A DNA stretch of 64,000 bases from an uncultured Bacteroidales bacterium (GCA_902799655.1 CADCBH010000005.1:1-64000), one strand, 5' to 3'; shown: positions 7,935 to 17,455, counted from the stretch's first letter. The notes: generated by a model from the sequence alone, not told the origin. Numbers and translations: made by a program.

Positions 7935-10202
7935 ATGACACTTGAAGAATTATTAGAGATTGCTCCCTATTCCTTAGGTAAAGAAGACAAGCATAAAGTG
8001 CTGGATGAGTATTTGGCGAACCTTACCAAGTACCACTATGAGCATAGTGAGGAATACCGCAAGATGCTGGACGGGACCGGCTTTGACATCAGTAAGGTCA
8101 AGCATTATGAGGACCTCCCGTATTTGCCGGTAAGCCTGTTCAAGGATCTTACATTAAGAAGTGTGACAGAAGATGAGGTGATTAAGACCATGACTTCCTC
8201 TGGAACTACCGGCCAGAAGACCTCCAAGATCTATCTGGATCGTGAGACTTCTGCCAACCAGACCAAGACACTCACCAAGATTGTAGCTTCACTGTTGGGC
8301 AACAAGCGTGTTCCGATGATTATCTTGGACTCTAGCAATGTGGTGAAGGACCGCAATATGTTCTCTGCCCGTGGAGCTGGTATCCTGGGCTTCTCTATGT
8401 TTGGCAGCAAGCGTATGTATGCGCTGGACGAGAATATGGAGCTGGATATTGAAGGTATGAAAGCCTTCTTGGAAGAGCATAAGGATGAGACCATCTTCCT
8501 CTTTGGCTTCACCTTCATGATTTGGCAGCACTTCTATAAGAAACTGCTGGAGAGTGGCTATAAGCCCGACCTTTCCAAAGGTGTGCTGATTCACGGTGGT
8601 GGCTGGAAGAAACTGGTGGCAGAGTCTGTCTCTACAGCTCAGTTCAAACAGTGCCTGAATGATGTATGTGGAATCAAGGTGGAGAATGTTCACGACTACT
8701 ACGGTATGGTGGAGCAGACCGGCACCATCTATATTGAGTGTGAATGTGGTCACCTGCATGCCTCTAACTTCTCTGATGTCATTATCCGTAATCCGAAGGA
8801 TTTTAGTGTTGCCAAGAACGGTGAGACGGGAATTATTGAGGTTGTGAGTGTACTGCCCAAGAGCTATCCTGGTCACGTTCTGTTGACGGAAGATGAGGGT
8901 GTGGTACTTGGTGAGGATGATTGCCCTTGCGGACGTAAAGGCAAATACTTCCACATCCACGGACGTATCAAGAATGCAGAGATTCGTGGATGCTCTGATA
9001 CCTATGCTGCCAAGTTTGGAAAACTGAGCGGACTGGAGTATGTGATAGGTGATGATAAGACCATTGAGGAGATGCCTCACGTGCCTGCATTGCCTCCGTT
9101 TGCTGAACCAGTCATTTCTTTCTTCAACGACCTATCCAAACTGGTTATGCAGAGAGGCCGTCAGTATTCTGATGTGATGACCTTCGGATTCTGGTGCCGT
9201 AAGGGTGCATTGATGCAGGAAAAGGCCAAGTATATTGACTTGGAACGCAGATTGGGCCGTGGTATTGTTTTCCACAGTACCCCGAGTAACGTTCCTGTGA
9301 ACTGTGCTTTCAGCTTTGCAGCTGGTCTGCTGGCTGGTAATGCCAATATTGTTCGTCTGCCTGCCAAGGATTTCCCGCAGGTGCAGATAATTAGTGACTG
9401 TGTAGGTGAGCTGTTAGAGACCACTCACAAGGATATGGCACCTTACATCTGCTTCGTGAAGTATCCGCCTATCAAGGAGATTACCGACCTCTTCTCCGGC
9501 ATGTGCCAGAGTCGTGTGGTATGGGGTGGTGATGCTACCATTGCTGAGATTCGCCAGAGCCCTCTGCAGCCTCGTGCTAATGAGGTGAATTTTGCAGACC
9601 GCTATAGCTTCTCAGTACTGAATGCAGATGCATTCCTGGCTTCAGATGATCAGGACAAGGTGGTTCAGAACTTCTATAATGATACCTACTTCTCTGACCA
9701 GAATGCTTGTACTGCTCCTCGTATTATTGTGTGGGTAGGAGAGAAGAAGGCTGAAGCTAAGGAACTATTCTGGAAAAAGGTGGTATCGTATGCTCGGGAG
9801 CATTATAATATTGCACCGGTACAGACCATTGGTAAGATCAATGCTTTGTACAAAGCTGCTGCTAATCTGAAGTTGGGTAAAGTCACTGTTGAGCAACCTT
9901 TACTTACTCGCATTCAGGTGGATTGTTTGAATCCTGTATTGATGGACTACCGTTTCAACAGTGGTTTCTTCTATGAGTATGATGCCAAGTCTCTCACAGA
10001 CCTGTTGCCTATAGCAACCATCAAGAGCCAGACTGTTACCTATTATGGTCTGACGCGTGAAGAGATAATTAAGTTTGTGAACGAAGATCACCCGCAGGGT
10101 GTGGACAGGTTTGTTCCTCTGGGCAAGTCCATGGACTTCACCCTTGTATGGGACGGCTATGATTTGATTACCACATTAAGTAGAATTGTAAATGTCATAT
10201 AG
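7935..10202 (+). CDS. LuxE-LuxC fusion: acyl-protein synthetase plus acyl reductase
   Basis: 755-residue two-domain protein. Residues 1 to about 365 match LuxE acyl-protein synthetases (SSGTTGQK phosphate loop, then CPCGRKGKYFHIHGR and RGCSDTYA). From about 385 to the end it matches LuxC NAD(P)H-dependent acyl reductases (STPSNVPVN, LLAGNANIVRLP), with the probable acyl-accepting Cys592 in DQNACTAP. In luciferase systems separate LuxE and LuxC activate a fatty acid, pass it to the reductase cysteine and release an aldehyde. A single chain would channel that transfer. No luciferase genes are present, so here the aldehyde is presumably used in polysaccharide sugar synthesis. The gene follows the AMP ligase by 12 bases. 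Confidence 0.88.
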   Translation: MTLEELLEIAPYSLGKEDKHKVLDEYLANLTKYHYEHSEEYRKMLDGTGFDISKVKHYEDLPYLPVSLFKDLTLRSVTEDEVIKTMTSSGTTGQKTSKIYLDRETSANQTKTLTKIVASLLGNKRVPMIILDSSNVVKDRNMFSARGAGILGFSMFGSKRMYALDENMELDIEGMKAFLEEHKDETIFLFGFTFMIWQHFYKKLLESGYKPDLSKGVLIHGGGWKKLVAESVSTAQFKQCLNDVCGIKVENVHDYYGMVEQTGTIYIECECGHLHASNFSDVIIRNPKDFSVAKNGETGIIEVVSVLPKSYPGHVLLTEDEGVVLGEDDCPCGRKGKYFHIHGRIKNAEIRGCSDTYAAKFGKLSGLEYVIGDDKTIEEMPHVPALPPFAEPVISFFNDLSKLVMQRGRQYSDVMTFGFWCRKGALMQEKAKYIDLERRLGRGIVFHSTPSNVPVNCAFSFAAGLLAGNANIVRLPAKDFPQVQIISDCVGELLETTHKDMAPYICFVKYPPIKEITDLFSGMCQSRVVWGGDATIAEIRQSPLQPRANEVNFADRYSFSVLNADAFLASDDQDKVVQNFYNDTYFSDQNACTAPRIIVWVGEKKAEAKELFWKKVVSYAREHYNIAPVQTIGKINALYKAAANLKLGKVTVEQPLLTRIQVDCLNPVLMDYRFNSGFFYEYDAKSLTDLLPIATIKSQTVTYYGLTREEIIKFVNEDHPQGVDRFVPLGKSMDFTLVWDGYDLITTLSRIVNVI

Positions 10203-10236
10203 TGTAGCAGAAATTACATTGATTAAACAATAAAGG

Positions 10237-11298
10237 ATGCCATCAAATAATCAGCATGTATTTCTTGAATTAGTGAGGGCTGGGCTTTGGGAAAAAGAAG
10301 CTCGACTCTCACAGTATGATAATATAAACTTCAATGTAGTTTACCGGCTGGCCGAAGAGCAGTCCGTTATAGGTCTTCTGGCAGCAGGGTTGGAGCATGC
10401 CTCTGATATAAAGGCTCCGCAGGCATTAGTATTGCAAATAGTTGGACAGACCCTACAATTGGAACAACGTAATACTGCAATGAATAACTTCATAGCAGAT
10501 GTTGTTGATAAGATGCGACAGGCTGGCATATATACCCTTCTTGTAAAAGGGCAAGGAATTGCTCAGTGCTATAACCGTCCTCTGTGGAGGGCTTCGGGAG
10601 ACGTAGATTTCTTATTAAGCGATTCAAATTATAAGAAAGCTAAAAATTTCCTGTTACCTTTATCTTCAGTTAATAAGAGTGAGGAAAGATATTCTCAACA
10701 CCTTGGTCTTAATATAGACCCCTGGTATGTGGAGATTCATGGTTCATTGAGGACTGGCCTTTCTGGGAGAGTAGACAAAATGGTTGATGAGGTACAGAAA
10801 GATGTGTTTTATGGTGGGAATGTAAGGTCATGGGATAATGGAGGAACAACAGTTTTTCTTCCTGCTCCCGATAATGATGTATTTTTTGTCTTTACTCATT
10901 TCATTAAACACTTCTATAAAGAAGGAATGAATCTGAGACAGATTTGTGACTGGTGTAGGCTGCTTTGGACTTATAAGGATTCTTTGAATCACAAACGCTT
11001 GGAGTTTTGGATTCGCAAAGCTGGTTTAATGAAGGAGTGGAAAGCGTTCTATAATCTGGCAAGCAGATATCTTGGTATGCCAGATTTGGATTCACGTTTA
11101 ATGGTTCATGATTCAAGGTTTGACAAGAAGGCGGAAAAGTTAGTGGAGTTTATACTTGGTGGTTATTCTGGGAATAAATTTAAGGATACTTTGCAAATTG
11201 CAAAGATATTCCCGTGGAAGGCACTAAGGTACTCACCAAGCATATTCCTGAATGTGAATTGGCTGAAGGTGCGAGAGAGGTTTTTGGGAAGATATTAA
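10237..11298 (+). CDS. Nucleotidyltransferase-fold protein (NTP_transf_5 type)
   Basis: 353-residue protein of the uncharacterised nucleotidyltransferase family. The core is LLVKGQGIAQCYNRPLWR followed by GDVDFLL (121-127), where Asp122 and Asp124 are the expected metal ligands. Members often sit in capsule or peptide-modification loci of Bacteroidota, and their reactions are not known. It lies 34 bases after the LuxE-LuxC fusion and 15 bases before the aminotransferase gene, in the same direction, so it is probably in the same transcript. Confidence 0.8.
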   Translation: MPSNNQHVFLELVRAGLWEKEARLSQYDNINFNVVYRLAEEQSVIGLLAAGLEHASDIKAPQALVLQIVGQTLQLEQRNTAMNNFIADVVDKMRQAGIYTLLVKGQGIAQCYNRPLWRASGDVDFLLSDSNYKKAKNFLLPLSSVNKSEERYSQHLGLNIDPWYVEIHGSLRTGLSGRVDKMVDEVQKDVFYGGNVRSWDNGGTTVFLPAPDNDVFFVFTHFIKHFYKEGMNLRQICDWCRLLWTYKDSLNHKRLEFWIRKAGLMKEWKAFYNLASRYLGMPDLDSRLMVHDSRFDKKAEKLVEFILGGYSGNKFKDTLQIAKIFPWKALRYSPSIFLNVNWLKVRERFLGRY

Positions 11299-11313
11299 AA
11301 AAACTAATATATT

Positions 11314-12621
11314 ATGTCTGAAAGAAAAAGAATCTATTTGTGCCTTGCGCACATGTCTGATGAAGGTTTAGAACAGAAGTACGTAAAGGAGGCTTTCGAT
11401 ACGAATTGGGTGGTACCATTAGGCCCAAACGTAAACGCTTTTGAGCAGGAGCTTGAGCGTTTCGTTTGTGCTGGTTCAAGGTTCATGGTTAATGGTGAAC
11501 CGACAAAGCGTGTTGTGGCGTTGAGTGCAGGAACTGCGGCGGTGCATCTGGGATTGCTGAACTGTGGTGTGAAGCCTGGGGATGAGGTGATTGTGCAGAG
11601 CTTTACGTTCTGTGCTTCTACACATCCTGTGACATATCTGGGTGCAACTCCTGTTCTGGTGGATTCTGAGCCTGACACTTGGAATATTGATCCTGAACTG
11701 CTGGAAAAAGCTATTGTTGATCGTAAAGAAAAGACTGGTAAGTATCCAAAGGCTATCGTTCCTGTAGCATTGTATGGTATGCCATATAAGGCAGACCGCA
11801 TCATGGAGATAGCTAACAAGTACGGCATCCCTGTGGTGGAGGATGCAGCTGAGGGCTTTGGTTCTCGCTACAAGGGACAGATGCTGGGCACATTTGGTAA
11901 GTATGGTGTGTTGTCATTCAATGGTAATAAGATGATAACTACCTCTGGCGGTGGCGCTTTGATTACAGAGGATGAAGACCACTGGCGCAAGATTATGATG
12001 TATGCGACACAGTATCGTGAGAGCTATCCTTACTACCAGCATGAGAAGATAGGTTACAACTATCGTATGTCGAACATCTGCGCTGGTATTGGTCGTGGAC
12101 AGATGACAGTGGTAAATGACCACCTTGCTCATCATAAGCATGTGCAGAAGATGTATGAAGAACTCTTGAAGGACGTTAAAGGAATAACTGTTCATTCTCA
12201 GCCATCAGACATCGACCCTCATACATCTCAACCTGTCTATGACAGTAACTACTGGCTTTGCACCATCACCATTGATGAGGATGTGAAGGTGAAGGGGCAG
12301 GAGGATGCTTATAAGACTATCGTGACTGGTGCCGTTGGTGGTGCTGCAGGTGTGATTCATGCAGCAGAGTCTGCTCATACCGATTGTGAACCCAATGCCA
12401 ATGTAGAAGCCATGCGCGTAGCACTCGACAAGGCTCAGATTGAAGCACGTCCAGTATGGAAGCCAATGCACAAACAGCCTTGCTACAAAGATGTTCCTGC
12501 ATATGTGAATGGCGTATCAGAATCATTGTTCAAGGTAGGAATGTGCTTACCTGCAGGCCCATACGTCAGCGATGATGATGTAAAATACATCGTTGACACT
12601 ATCAAGGCTGCGATTGTGTGA
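11314..12621 (+). CDS. DegT/DnrJ/EryC1 PLP-dependent sugar aminotransferase
   Basis: 435-residue PLP enzyme. It has VVEDAAE (Asp177 contacts the PLP ring nitrogen) and the Schiff-base Lys206 in SFNGNKMITTSGGGAL. It would aminate a keto group of a nucleotide-linked sugar, as in PglE, PseC or the 4-aminoquinovose pathway. About 25-30 residues around 325-355 (ending near HTDCEPNANVEA) are longer than in minimal family members but read cleanly. It is the last gene of the polysaccharide cluster; dispersed repeats and accessory genes begin directly after its stop. Confidence 0.92.
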   Translation: MSERKRIYLCLAHMSDEGLEQKYVKEAFDTNWVVPLGPNVNAFEQELERFVCAGSRFMVNGEPTKRVVALSAGTAAVHLGLLNCGVKPGDEVIVQSFTFCASTHPVTYLGATPVLVDSEPDTWNIDPELLEKAIVDRKEKTGKYPKAIVPVALYGMPYKADRIMEIANKYGIPVVEDAAEGFGSRYKGQMLGTFGKYGVLSFNGNKMITTSGGGALITEDEDHWRKIMMYATQYRESYPYYQHEKIGYNYRMSNICAGIGRGQMTVVNDHLAHHKHVQKMYEELLKDVKGITVHSQPSDIDPHTSQPVYDSNYWLCTITIDEDVKVKGQEDAYKTIVTGAVGGAAGVIHAAESAHTDCEPNANVEAMRVALDKAQIEARPVWKPMHKQPCYKDVPAYVNGVSESLFKVGMCLPAGPYVSDDDVKYIVDTIKAAIV

Positions 12622-12892
12622 GCATAATCAAAAACTCGCTTTTGAATTATCGAACGTTAGCAGGTTCGAGCAAAGCTCAAGGAAAATATCATTGGATGAA
12701 GTTCCTGAAAGCCATATGGCAATTCTGTTCATACCTCTTTTGGCCTCAATGGGGGAGGAAGGGGAAATGATACATGATGAACGTTGGAACATGCTTCGCA
12801 GGAATCACGAATCTACGGAATTAAGGATTAACGGAAAGCAGCTTCGCCGGATTTACGGAGTCACGAATCAAAGGATTTACGGATAATCTACT
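12622..12892. repeat. Low-complexity repeat tract with a decayed helicase-associated-domain start
   Basis: The stretch from the aminotransferase to the next gene has no convincing gene. It begins with a region holding a short inverted pair (TTCGAGCAAAGCTCAA). Near 12777 there is a start resembling helicase-associated-domain genes (ATG, then codons for IHDERWN). This runs straight into variants of a roughly 10-base repeat such as ACGGATTTACGG and AATCACGAATC. The same repeat family continues into the N-terminal codons of the next gene. Confidence 0.6.
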
Positions 12893-13411
12893 ATGGCAGA
12901 ATACAAGAAGACAGATAAGAAGGGAAGTACGAATCCCAGGAAATACGGAGATACGGAGTCTAGGAACCACGGATCTACGGAAACACGGACATTCAACGGG
13001 ACTCTTAAGCCGCTTATGACAGAGGCTGAGAAGGCTGAGGCGCAGGTTCTGGAGTTGAGCTATGACTTTTCTTGTAGGATTATAAGGCTGTATAAATATC
13101 TGAACGAGGGGAAGTTGAGTAAAGCGGATAGGGATATCGTTGATGCACTGGGGAGGCAATTGTTGAGGTCAGCTACAAGCATCAATGCGAATATGAATGA
13201 GGCGCAACATCCTCAGAGCGACGCGGATTTTCTGAGCAAGGCTACAATCGCCTTGAAGGAAGCCAGGGAGAGCGAGAATTGGCTCTCGCTACTCCGGGAT
13301 AACGGATACCTATCAACTGTTCAAGCTGAGTCGCTTCTTAGTGATTGTTCACGGATAAATAAAATCCTAATAACAATCACTGCCAAGGTTAAGAAGCGGT
13401 TGAACAGTTGA
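12893..13411 (+). CDS. Four-helix-bundle protein (S23/IVP-like) with repeat-derived N-terminus
   Basis: 172-residue member of the four-helix-bundle family related to proteins once found in 23S rRNA intervening sequences. The core from about residue 52 contains LSYDFSCRIIRLYKYL, RQLLRSATSINANMNEA, a DADFLSK stretch and ESENWLSLLRDNGYL, all typical. Residues 10-35 (GSTNPRKYGD and following) are translated from the same ACGGAATC-type repeats that lie upstream and are not part of the family fold. The cellular role of the family is unknown. Two further members lie at 30688 and 32240, each set in a different repeat family. Confidence 0.85.
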   Translation: MAEYKKTDKKGSTNPRKYGDTESRNHGSTETRTFNGTLKPLMTEAEKAEAQVLELSYDFSCRIIRLYKYLNEGKLSKADRDIVDALGRQLLRSATSINANMNEAQHPQSDADFLSKATIALKEARESENWLSLLRDNGYLSTVQAESLLSDCSRINKILITITAKVKKRLNS

Positions 13412-13442
13412 TGGAATTACGGATTTACGGAACTAGGGAATT

Positions 13443-13676
13443 ATGGATCAAGACACTCGTTGGTTGACAAGATATAATGAGGTGATTAAGTTTATTGAGG
13501 CCAATGAGCGAAATCCGTCGAAGTATGATGACACAGAAAGAGGGCTATATTGCAATTGGATTCATCACAATAAAAAGCTTTTTAACGCTGGGGAACTGAA
13601 GGAAGAACGAGTTGGCGCATTCAAAGCCCTCTTAGCTATTATAGAGGGAAACAAGCACCTTAATCAGTATAAATAA
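13443..13676 (+). CDS. Small helicase-associated-domain protein
   Basis: 77-residue protein resembling a single helicase-associated (HA) domain: a tryptophan-rich small helical module with RWLTRYNEVIKFIEANERNPSK, then LYCNWIHHNKKL and LKEERVGAFKALL. In larger proteins such domains repeat at the C-terminus of helicases; here it stands alone. A second intact copy is at 35792 and several 5' stubs lie at 12777, 27388, 27457 and 27549. Nucleic-acid binding is a guess from the family name. Confidence 0.75.
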   Translation: MDQDTRWLTRYNEVIKFIEANERNPSKYDDTERGLYCNWIHHNKKLFNAGELKEERVGAFKALLAIIEGNKHLNQYK

Positions 13677-13707
13677 ACTAACTGATCTTAGTATATTATT
13701 AAATCCA

Positions 13708-14718
13708 ATGTACAGGACAATAGTAGATAAATCTAAGGAATTTAAGCAATCTACCATCAAAACGGCAGAAGAGTTACAGGGGCTAATAGATGCCATAGGT
13801 AATAAGCCTAATTTGAGGTATCGTGGTGTATGTGAAGCCAAGTATACAATGCTGACTTCCTTACAACGCAATAGTCCGGCAAAGATGAAAGGGAAGCAGA
13901 AAGACTATGTGGGCGTCCTCCTGTATCGTGTGAAGAATGATCCGGATGTGGTTGCTTACTTTAAAGGGCAGAACATCCCCATAAATGACATAACGTGTAT
14001 GGCACTGATGCAACATCTGGGACTGCCTACTCCAATGCTGGATTTCTCTACAGACCTTAATGTCGCTCTTTCATTTGCTTCAGATGGGGTGAATACTTCT
14101 TCTGGTTGTGACGAGACAGACGATTATGTTTCGCTTTATGTGATAGACATGAACGCAGAAAGAGAAGTGGCTGCTTCGGTACAGCAGGTGTACCAATATG
14201 GAATGGTGAGTGGTGAGCAGATGTGGAAAGACTTTATGATGAAACATCCAAATGAGCCTGTAGATGTCTCACTTCTGTATGATATTGATAAGTTTGTGAA
14301 ATGGAGTGACATCAAAGATTTGGAATTGGCATTCATAGAATACCAACCTTTTGCACCAAATGTAACAACTCTATCTGGTGAGAGCTTGGACTTAACTAAC
14401 CCCAATCTCACTAATCAGAAGGGTTGTTTTATTCTCAATCTCTATGATGAGGCAATGCCTATGGAAGAGAATTGGAATATGCGTACTTTAGCGAGAAGAA
14501 ATCAGTTTTGGCTTTCGCGAATAGGTGTTCAAACTCTGCCATTCTCAGGTGTCCAAACTAACGAGCAGATGTACTGCTACGACATCAAAAAGGACGTTAT
14601 TCTGCAGTGGGCTACTGTGAATAAGTTGCAGCTATATGTCAATTCTCCAATGAATGTTGCACTTAAGCAGAGGCTTCAGAGTATTCAGGCTCAGTTGAAC
14701 GGAGAGATAGGCGCTTAG
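13708..14718 (+). CDS. FRG-domain protein (first of pair)
   Basis: 336-residue protein with an FRG domain: LRYRG at residues 36-40, and the second family motif MQHLGLPTPMLDFSTDLNVALSFA from residue 101. The FRG domain is of unknown biochemical function and is named after the conserved Phe/Tyr-Arg-Gly. No signal peptide or membrane segment is visible. It starts a three-gene set with a second FRG protein 14 bases downstream and a DUF4209 protein after that. The set lies in accessory DNA, which makes a phage-defence or toxin role worth testing. Confidence 0.85.
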   Translation: MYRTIVDKSKEFKQSTIKTAEELQGLIDAIGNKPNLRYRGVCEAKYTMLTSLQRNSPAKMKGKQKDYVGVLLYRVKNDPDVVAYFKGQNIPINDITCMALMQHLGLPTPMLDFSTDLNVALSFASDGVNTSSGCDETDDYVSLYVIDMNAEREVAASVQQVYQYGMVSGEQMWKDFMMKHPNEPVDVSLLYDIDKFVKWSDIKDLELAFIEYQPFAPNVTTLSGESLDLTNPNLTNQKGCFILNLYDEAMPMEENWNMRTLARRNQFWLSRIGVQTLPFSGVQTNEQMYCYDIKKDVILQWATVNKLQLYVNSPMNVALKQRLQSIQAQLNGEIGA

Positions 14719-14732
14719 TTCATTGAAAGACT

Positions 14733-15653
14733 ATGCGGTTTGAAAAGGCATATATAACCACGCAAATTGAGCATTGGAACGACATATTCCGTCTTAACCA
14801 GCGGTTTATGTCAAACTTCGTGTTCAGAGGTCAAGGGAATACGGATTGGGGATTGAAGACTTCTCTGGCAAGAATGGTGGAGAACCATCATCCTAACTAT
14901 AGTGACAAAATAATGCCAGCCTCCTATGAACAACGTATGATGGACGAATTCATGTGGAAATACCCGAGTTATGAGAAAAACCATATACCTGAAGCTAACG
15001 AATCAATAGAGTGGTTGTCGTTGATGCAACACTATGGATCGCCAACAAGAATGCTGGATTTTTCTTATTCTATGTATGTCGCGTTGTTCATGGCGATAGA
15101 TGGCTCTTTCTTTCCTAAATCTGCTATTTGGGCATTGAATAAACATGCACTGAGTGGGAAAGTGTTTGCAAAGTATAGGGAAGAGTTTAATACAAATGTC
15201 GTGTCAGGGACGGATTTGGATAATTATACATACAAGGAGGCAACCGAAGCCATTAATCGACGTTTTGTAGTCACTAAAGAAAAGGTAGAGCATTATTTGT
15301 ATCTTACACGGCCACATCGTTCTAATGAAAGAATCAACAGGCAACAGGGCTTGTTCGTAATTCCCTCATCGATTGAAGTGGGTTTTGAAGATATTTTGAG
15401 GGATTATTATGACGAGTCCTACCATGGTGAGATGAAATTCGATGATGTGGTTAACATGTCAATTGATCATCGTTACGGCCAGAATACAGTGACAGTATTA
15501 AAAATAGAAATTCCTAAGTCACTGAAATACGGAGTTTCAAATGTTCTGAGGCAAATGAATATTACTTCTGAGACAATGTATCCAGGTCTTGATGGGTTGG
15601 CTCGCTCAATGTCATGCCTACGTGACGCGATGGGTGATTATAAAGCAGATTGA
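14733..15653 (+). CDS. FRG-domain protein (second of pair)
   Basis: 306-residue FRG protein with the canonical FRGQGNTDWGLKTSL (31-45) and MQHYGSPTRMLDFSYSMYVALFMA (98-121). It is only distantly similar to the neighbouring FRG protein outside these motifs, so the pair is either an old duplication or two recruited members. It follows the first FRG gene by 14 bases, and its stop overlaps a TTG that could start the next gene. Function unknown. Confidence 0.87.
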   Translation: MRFEKAYITTQIEHWNDIFRLNQRFMSNFVFRGQGNTDWGLKTSLARMVENHHPNYSDKIMPASYEQRMMDEFMWKYPSYEKNHIPEANESIEWLSLMQHYGSPTRMLDFSYSMYVALFMAIDGSFFPKSAIWALNKHALSGKVFAKYREEFNTNVVSGTDLDNYTYKEATEAINRRFVVTKEKVEHYLYLTRPHRSNERINRQQGLFVIPSSIEVGFEDILRDYYDESYHGEMKFDDVVNMSIDHRYGQNTVTVLKIEIPKSLKYGVSNVLRQMNITSETMYPGLDGLARSMSCLRDAMGDYKAD

Positions 15654-15655
15654 AA

Positions 15656-17455
15656 ATGGAAGGTTTCAAAACTTTAGCTGATGTATGGATGTGTTATGAT
15701 GTGAAAGAAAAAAAGCATTTTCTGTCACATGATATTTCCATAGCTATCAATAACCTCTCCAAGGACAATCCTGAAGCAGAAAAATGCAGGTATGAGGCAA
15801 TAGCTTTTGAATTTGCAGAGAATTGCTATGATAAGTATTGGGGAACTTATTATGGCCCGCAGTGGACATTTGCAAAGAAAGATACAGGGGAAGAAGTATA
15901 TGTCCCAAATATAACGGATGTGACCGAGGACATGGTTACTTATTGGGAAGCACGCTCACAAGTGGTTCAGAACCCAATCTTAAAAATGAGATACACTGGG
16001 TTGGTATTGGAGTTTAAAAAGAAACTATTCAATAAAGAACCGGATTATCGAAACATCAAATTGGCACACGTACAGGCATTGTTAGATGTGGTGGAAGGTG
16101 ATTATTGCAAGTACGAAACCGTGACATTTGACTATGCAGAACGTGCTTTATATTTATCCATCGGTTTTAGGAATAAAGAATTGCAGAATAAATCTGTAGA
16201 AGCATATTACAATGCCCATCAAAGGCATACGGGTAATGACTTGCAACCTGGAATATGGGGTAGGATTTTCCATTCGCTTATTAAGCATCGGAATTATTTC
16301 TTACCATATGAAGAAATTCTTTTGAACGAGCAACTAGCGCGCTTTGAGAGGCTGAAAGAACAGGCATTGCAGAATGGAAGTAGAACAGACCAATACACGC
16401 ATGTCCTTTCAGACCAAGTTGAGTTATTGGCTGACTACTATCATTTAATTGGGGATATAGCTAAGATTGAGCCTTTGTTAGACGCAATGTTGGAAGCAAT
16501 AAGAGTATCAATCCCTTTGCGTGGTGGCATGTGGGGGCAAGGAATGATACAACAGCTGCAAGCCCGATATAGAAAGTATGGTTTTGATAGTAGAGCCAAC
16601 CAATTGTATGTTGAATTGGGAGATCTGGGTAGAGAAACTCTTGATGAACTAAAAACTACAGAGTTTTCCGTACCGTTAGATAAAGAAAGAATTAATGAGT
16701 ACTTAAAGGAAGCATTAGAAGGAACAGACCGTGAAGTATTACTATACTTCCTCGTGCAGTTCCTTCCCAGAATAGAGGATGAGAAAAATAGATTGAAAGA
16801 GAAAGCAGAGCAGTCACCACTGCTGGACATGATATCGACAATTACCATTGATTCGTCTGGAAATACAATATCAAGAGTGGGCATCGGAAAAGATGCTGAA
16901 AGGCAAAAACTATATTTCAGCATGTATGAGAATATGCGTTTCACAATTCCATTCATGCATTTACATATTACAAAGATGAAAGAAGCGGGAAAAATGACTA
17001 CCGAGTCTATGATGCAGTTAATAGAAGGCTCGGAACTAATCACCGATGATCATAGAGAGATTGTGAGAAGAGGTTTTGACGCTTATATGGCAGAAGATTA
17101 TTTGGTATGTTGTCATCTGTTAGTCCCACAACTTGAAGCAGCTATCCGTAGGTTGTTTGCTATGAATGGAGCAAATATCATGCGGGCAAAGAAGAACCCG
17201 GAAGAGGGTAATGAGTATATTTCTCTAGATAGTCTCCTTTCTACAGAAGAGGCTGTTACTTACATGGGGGAAGATATAGCCAATTACTTTAGGAATGTAC
17301 TAACAGATCAATATGGCTGGAATATTAGAAATCAACTGAGTCATGGCTTGTTAGCCACAAACAATTTCAATTTTGGCATGGCTGACAGAGTGGTTCATGC
17401 ATTTTTAATGTTAGGGATGTTTAAGAAGAAACCTGTTGCAGAAGGCGATAATTGA
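15656..17455 (+). CDS. DUF4209-domain protein
   Basis: 599-residue protein that I place in the DUF4209 group by its C-terminal signature: an N-terminal helical region, then PQLEAAIRRLFAMNG, DYLVCCHLL and, near the end, RNQLSHGLL (residues about 558-566). The RN-x-LSHG motif resembles the R-x4-6-H motif of HEPN ribonucleases, but I cannot show catalysis. I start at the ATG at 15656; a TTG two codons earlier overlaps the FRG stop. It is the last gene of the FRG-FRG-DUF4209 set. No transmembrane segment is visible. Confidence 0.8.
   Translation: MEGFKTLADVWMCYDVKEKKHFLSHDISIAINNLSKDNPEAEKCRYEAIAFEFAENCYDKYWGTYYGPQWTFAKKDTGEEVYVPNITDVTEDMVTYWEARSQVVQNPILKMRYTGLVLEFKKKLFNKEPDYRNIKLAHVQALLDVVEGDYCKYETVTFDYAERALYLSIGFRNKELQNKSVEAYYNAHQRHTGNDLQPGIWGRIFHSLIKHRNYFLPYEEILLNEQLARFERLKEQALQNGSRTDQYTHVLSDQVELLADYYHLIGDIAKIEPLLDAMLEAIRVSIPLRGGMWGQGMIQQLQARYRKYGFDSRANQLYVELGDLGRETLDELKTTEFSVPLDKERINEYLKEALEGTDREVLLYFLVQFLPRIEDEKNRLKEKAEQSPLLDMISTITIDSSGNTISRVGIGKDAERQKLYFSMYENMRFTIPFMHLHITKMKEAGKMTTESMMQLIEGSELITDDHREIVRRGFDAYMAEDYLVCCHLLVPQLEAAIRRLFAMNGANIMRAKKNPEEGNEYISLDSLLSTEEAVTYMGEDIANYFRNVLTDQYGWNIRNQLSHGLLATNNFNFGMADRVVHAFLMLGMFKKKPVAEGDN

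Noticed and set aside
8289-9080. 263-codon open frame on the minus strand inside the LuxE region
   Set aside because: It is antisense to a clearly conserved protein and its translation shows no family features; long antisense frames arise from the codon bias here.
12593-12886. 97-codon plus-strand frame after the aminotransferase
   Set aside because: Overlaps the aminotransferase end and reads mostly through ACGGATTTACGG repeats; only a helicase-associated-gene stub is real.
16441-17043. 200-codon minus-strand frame inside the DUF4209 gene
   Set aside because: Cysteine- and serine-rich antisense shadow; no start context or homology signs.
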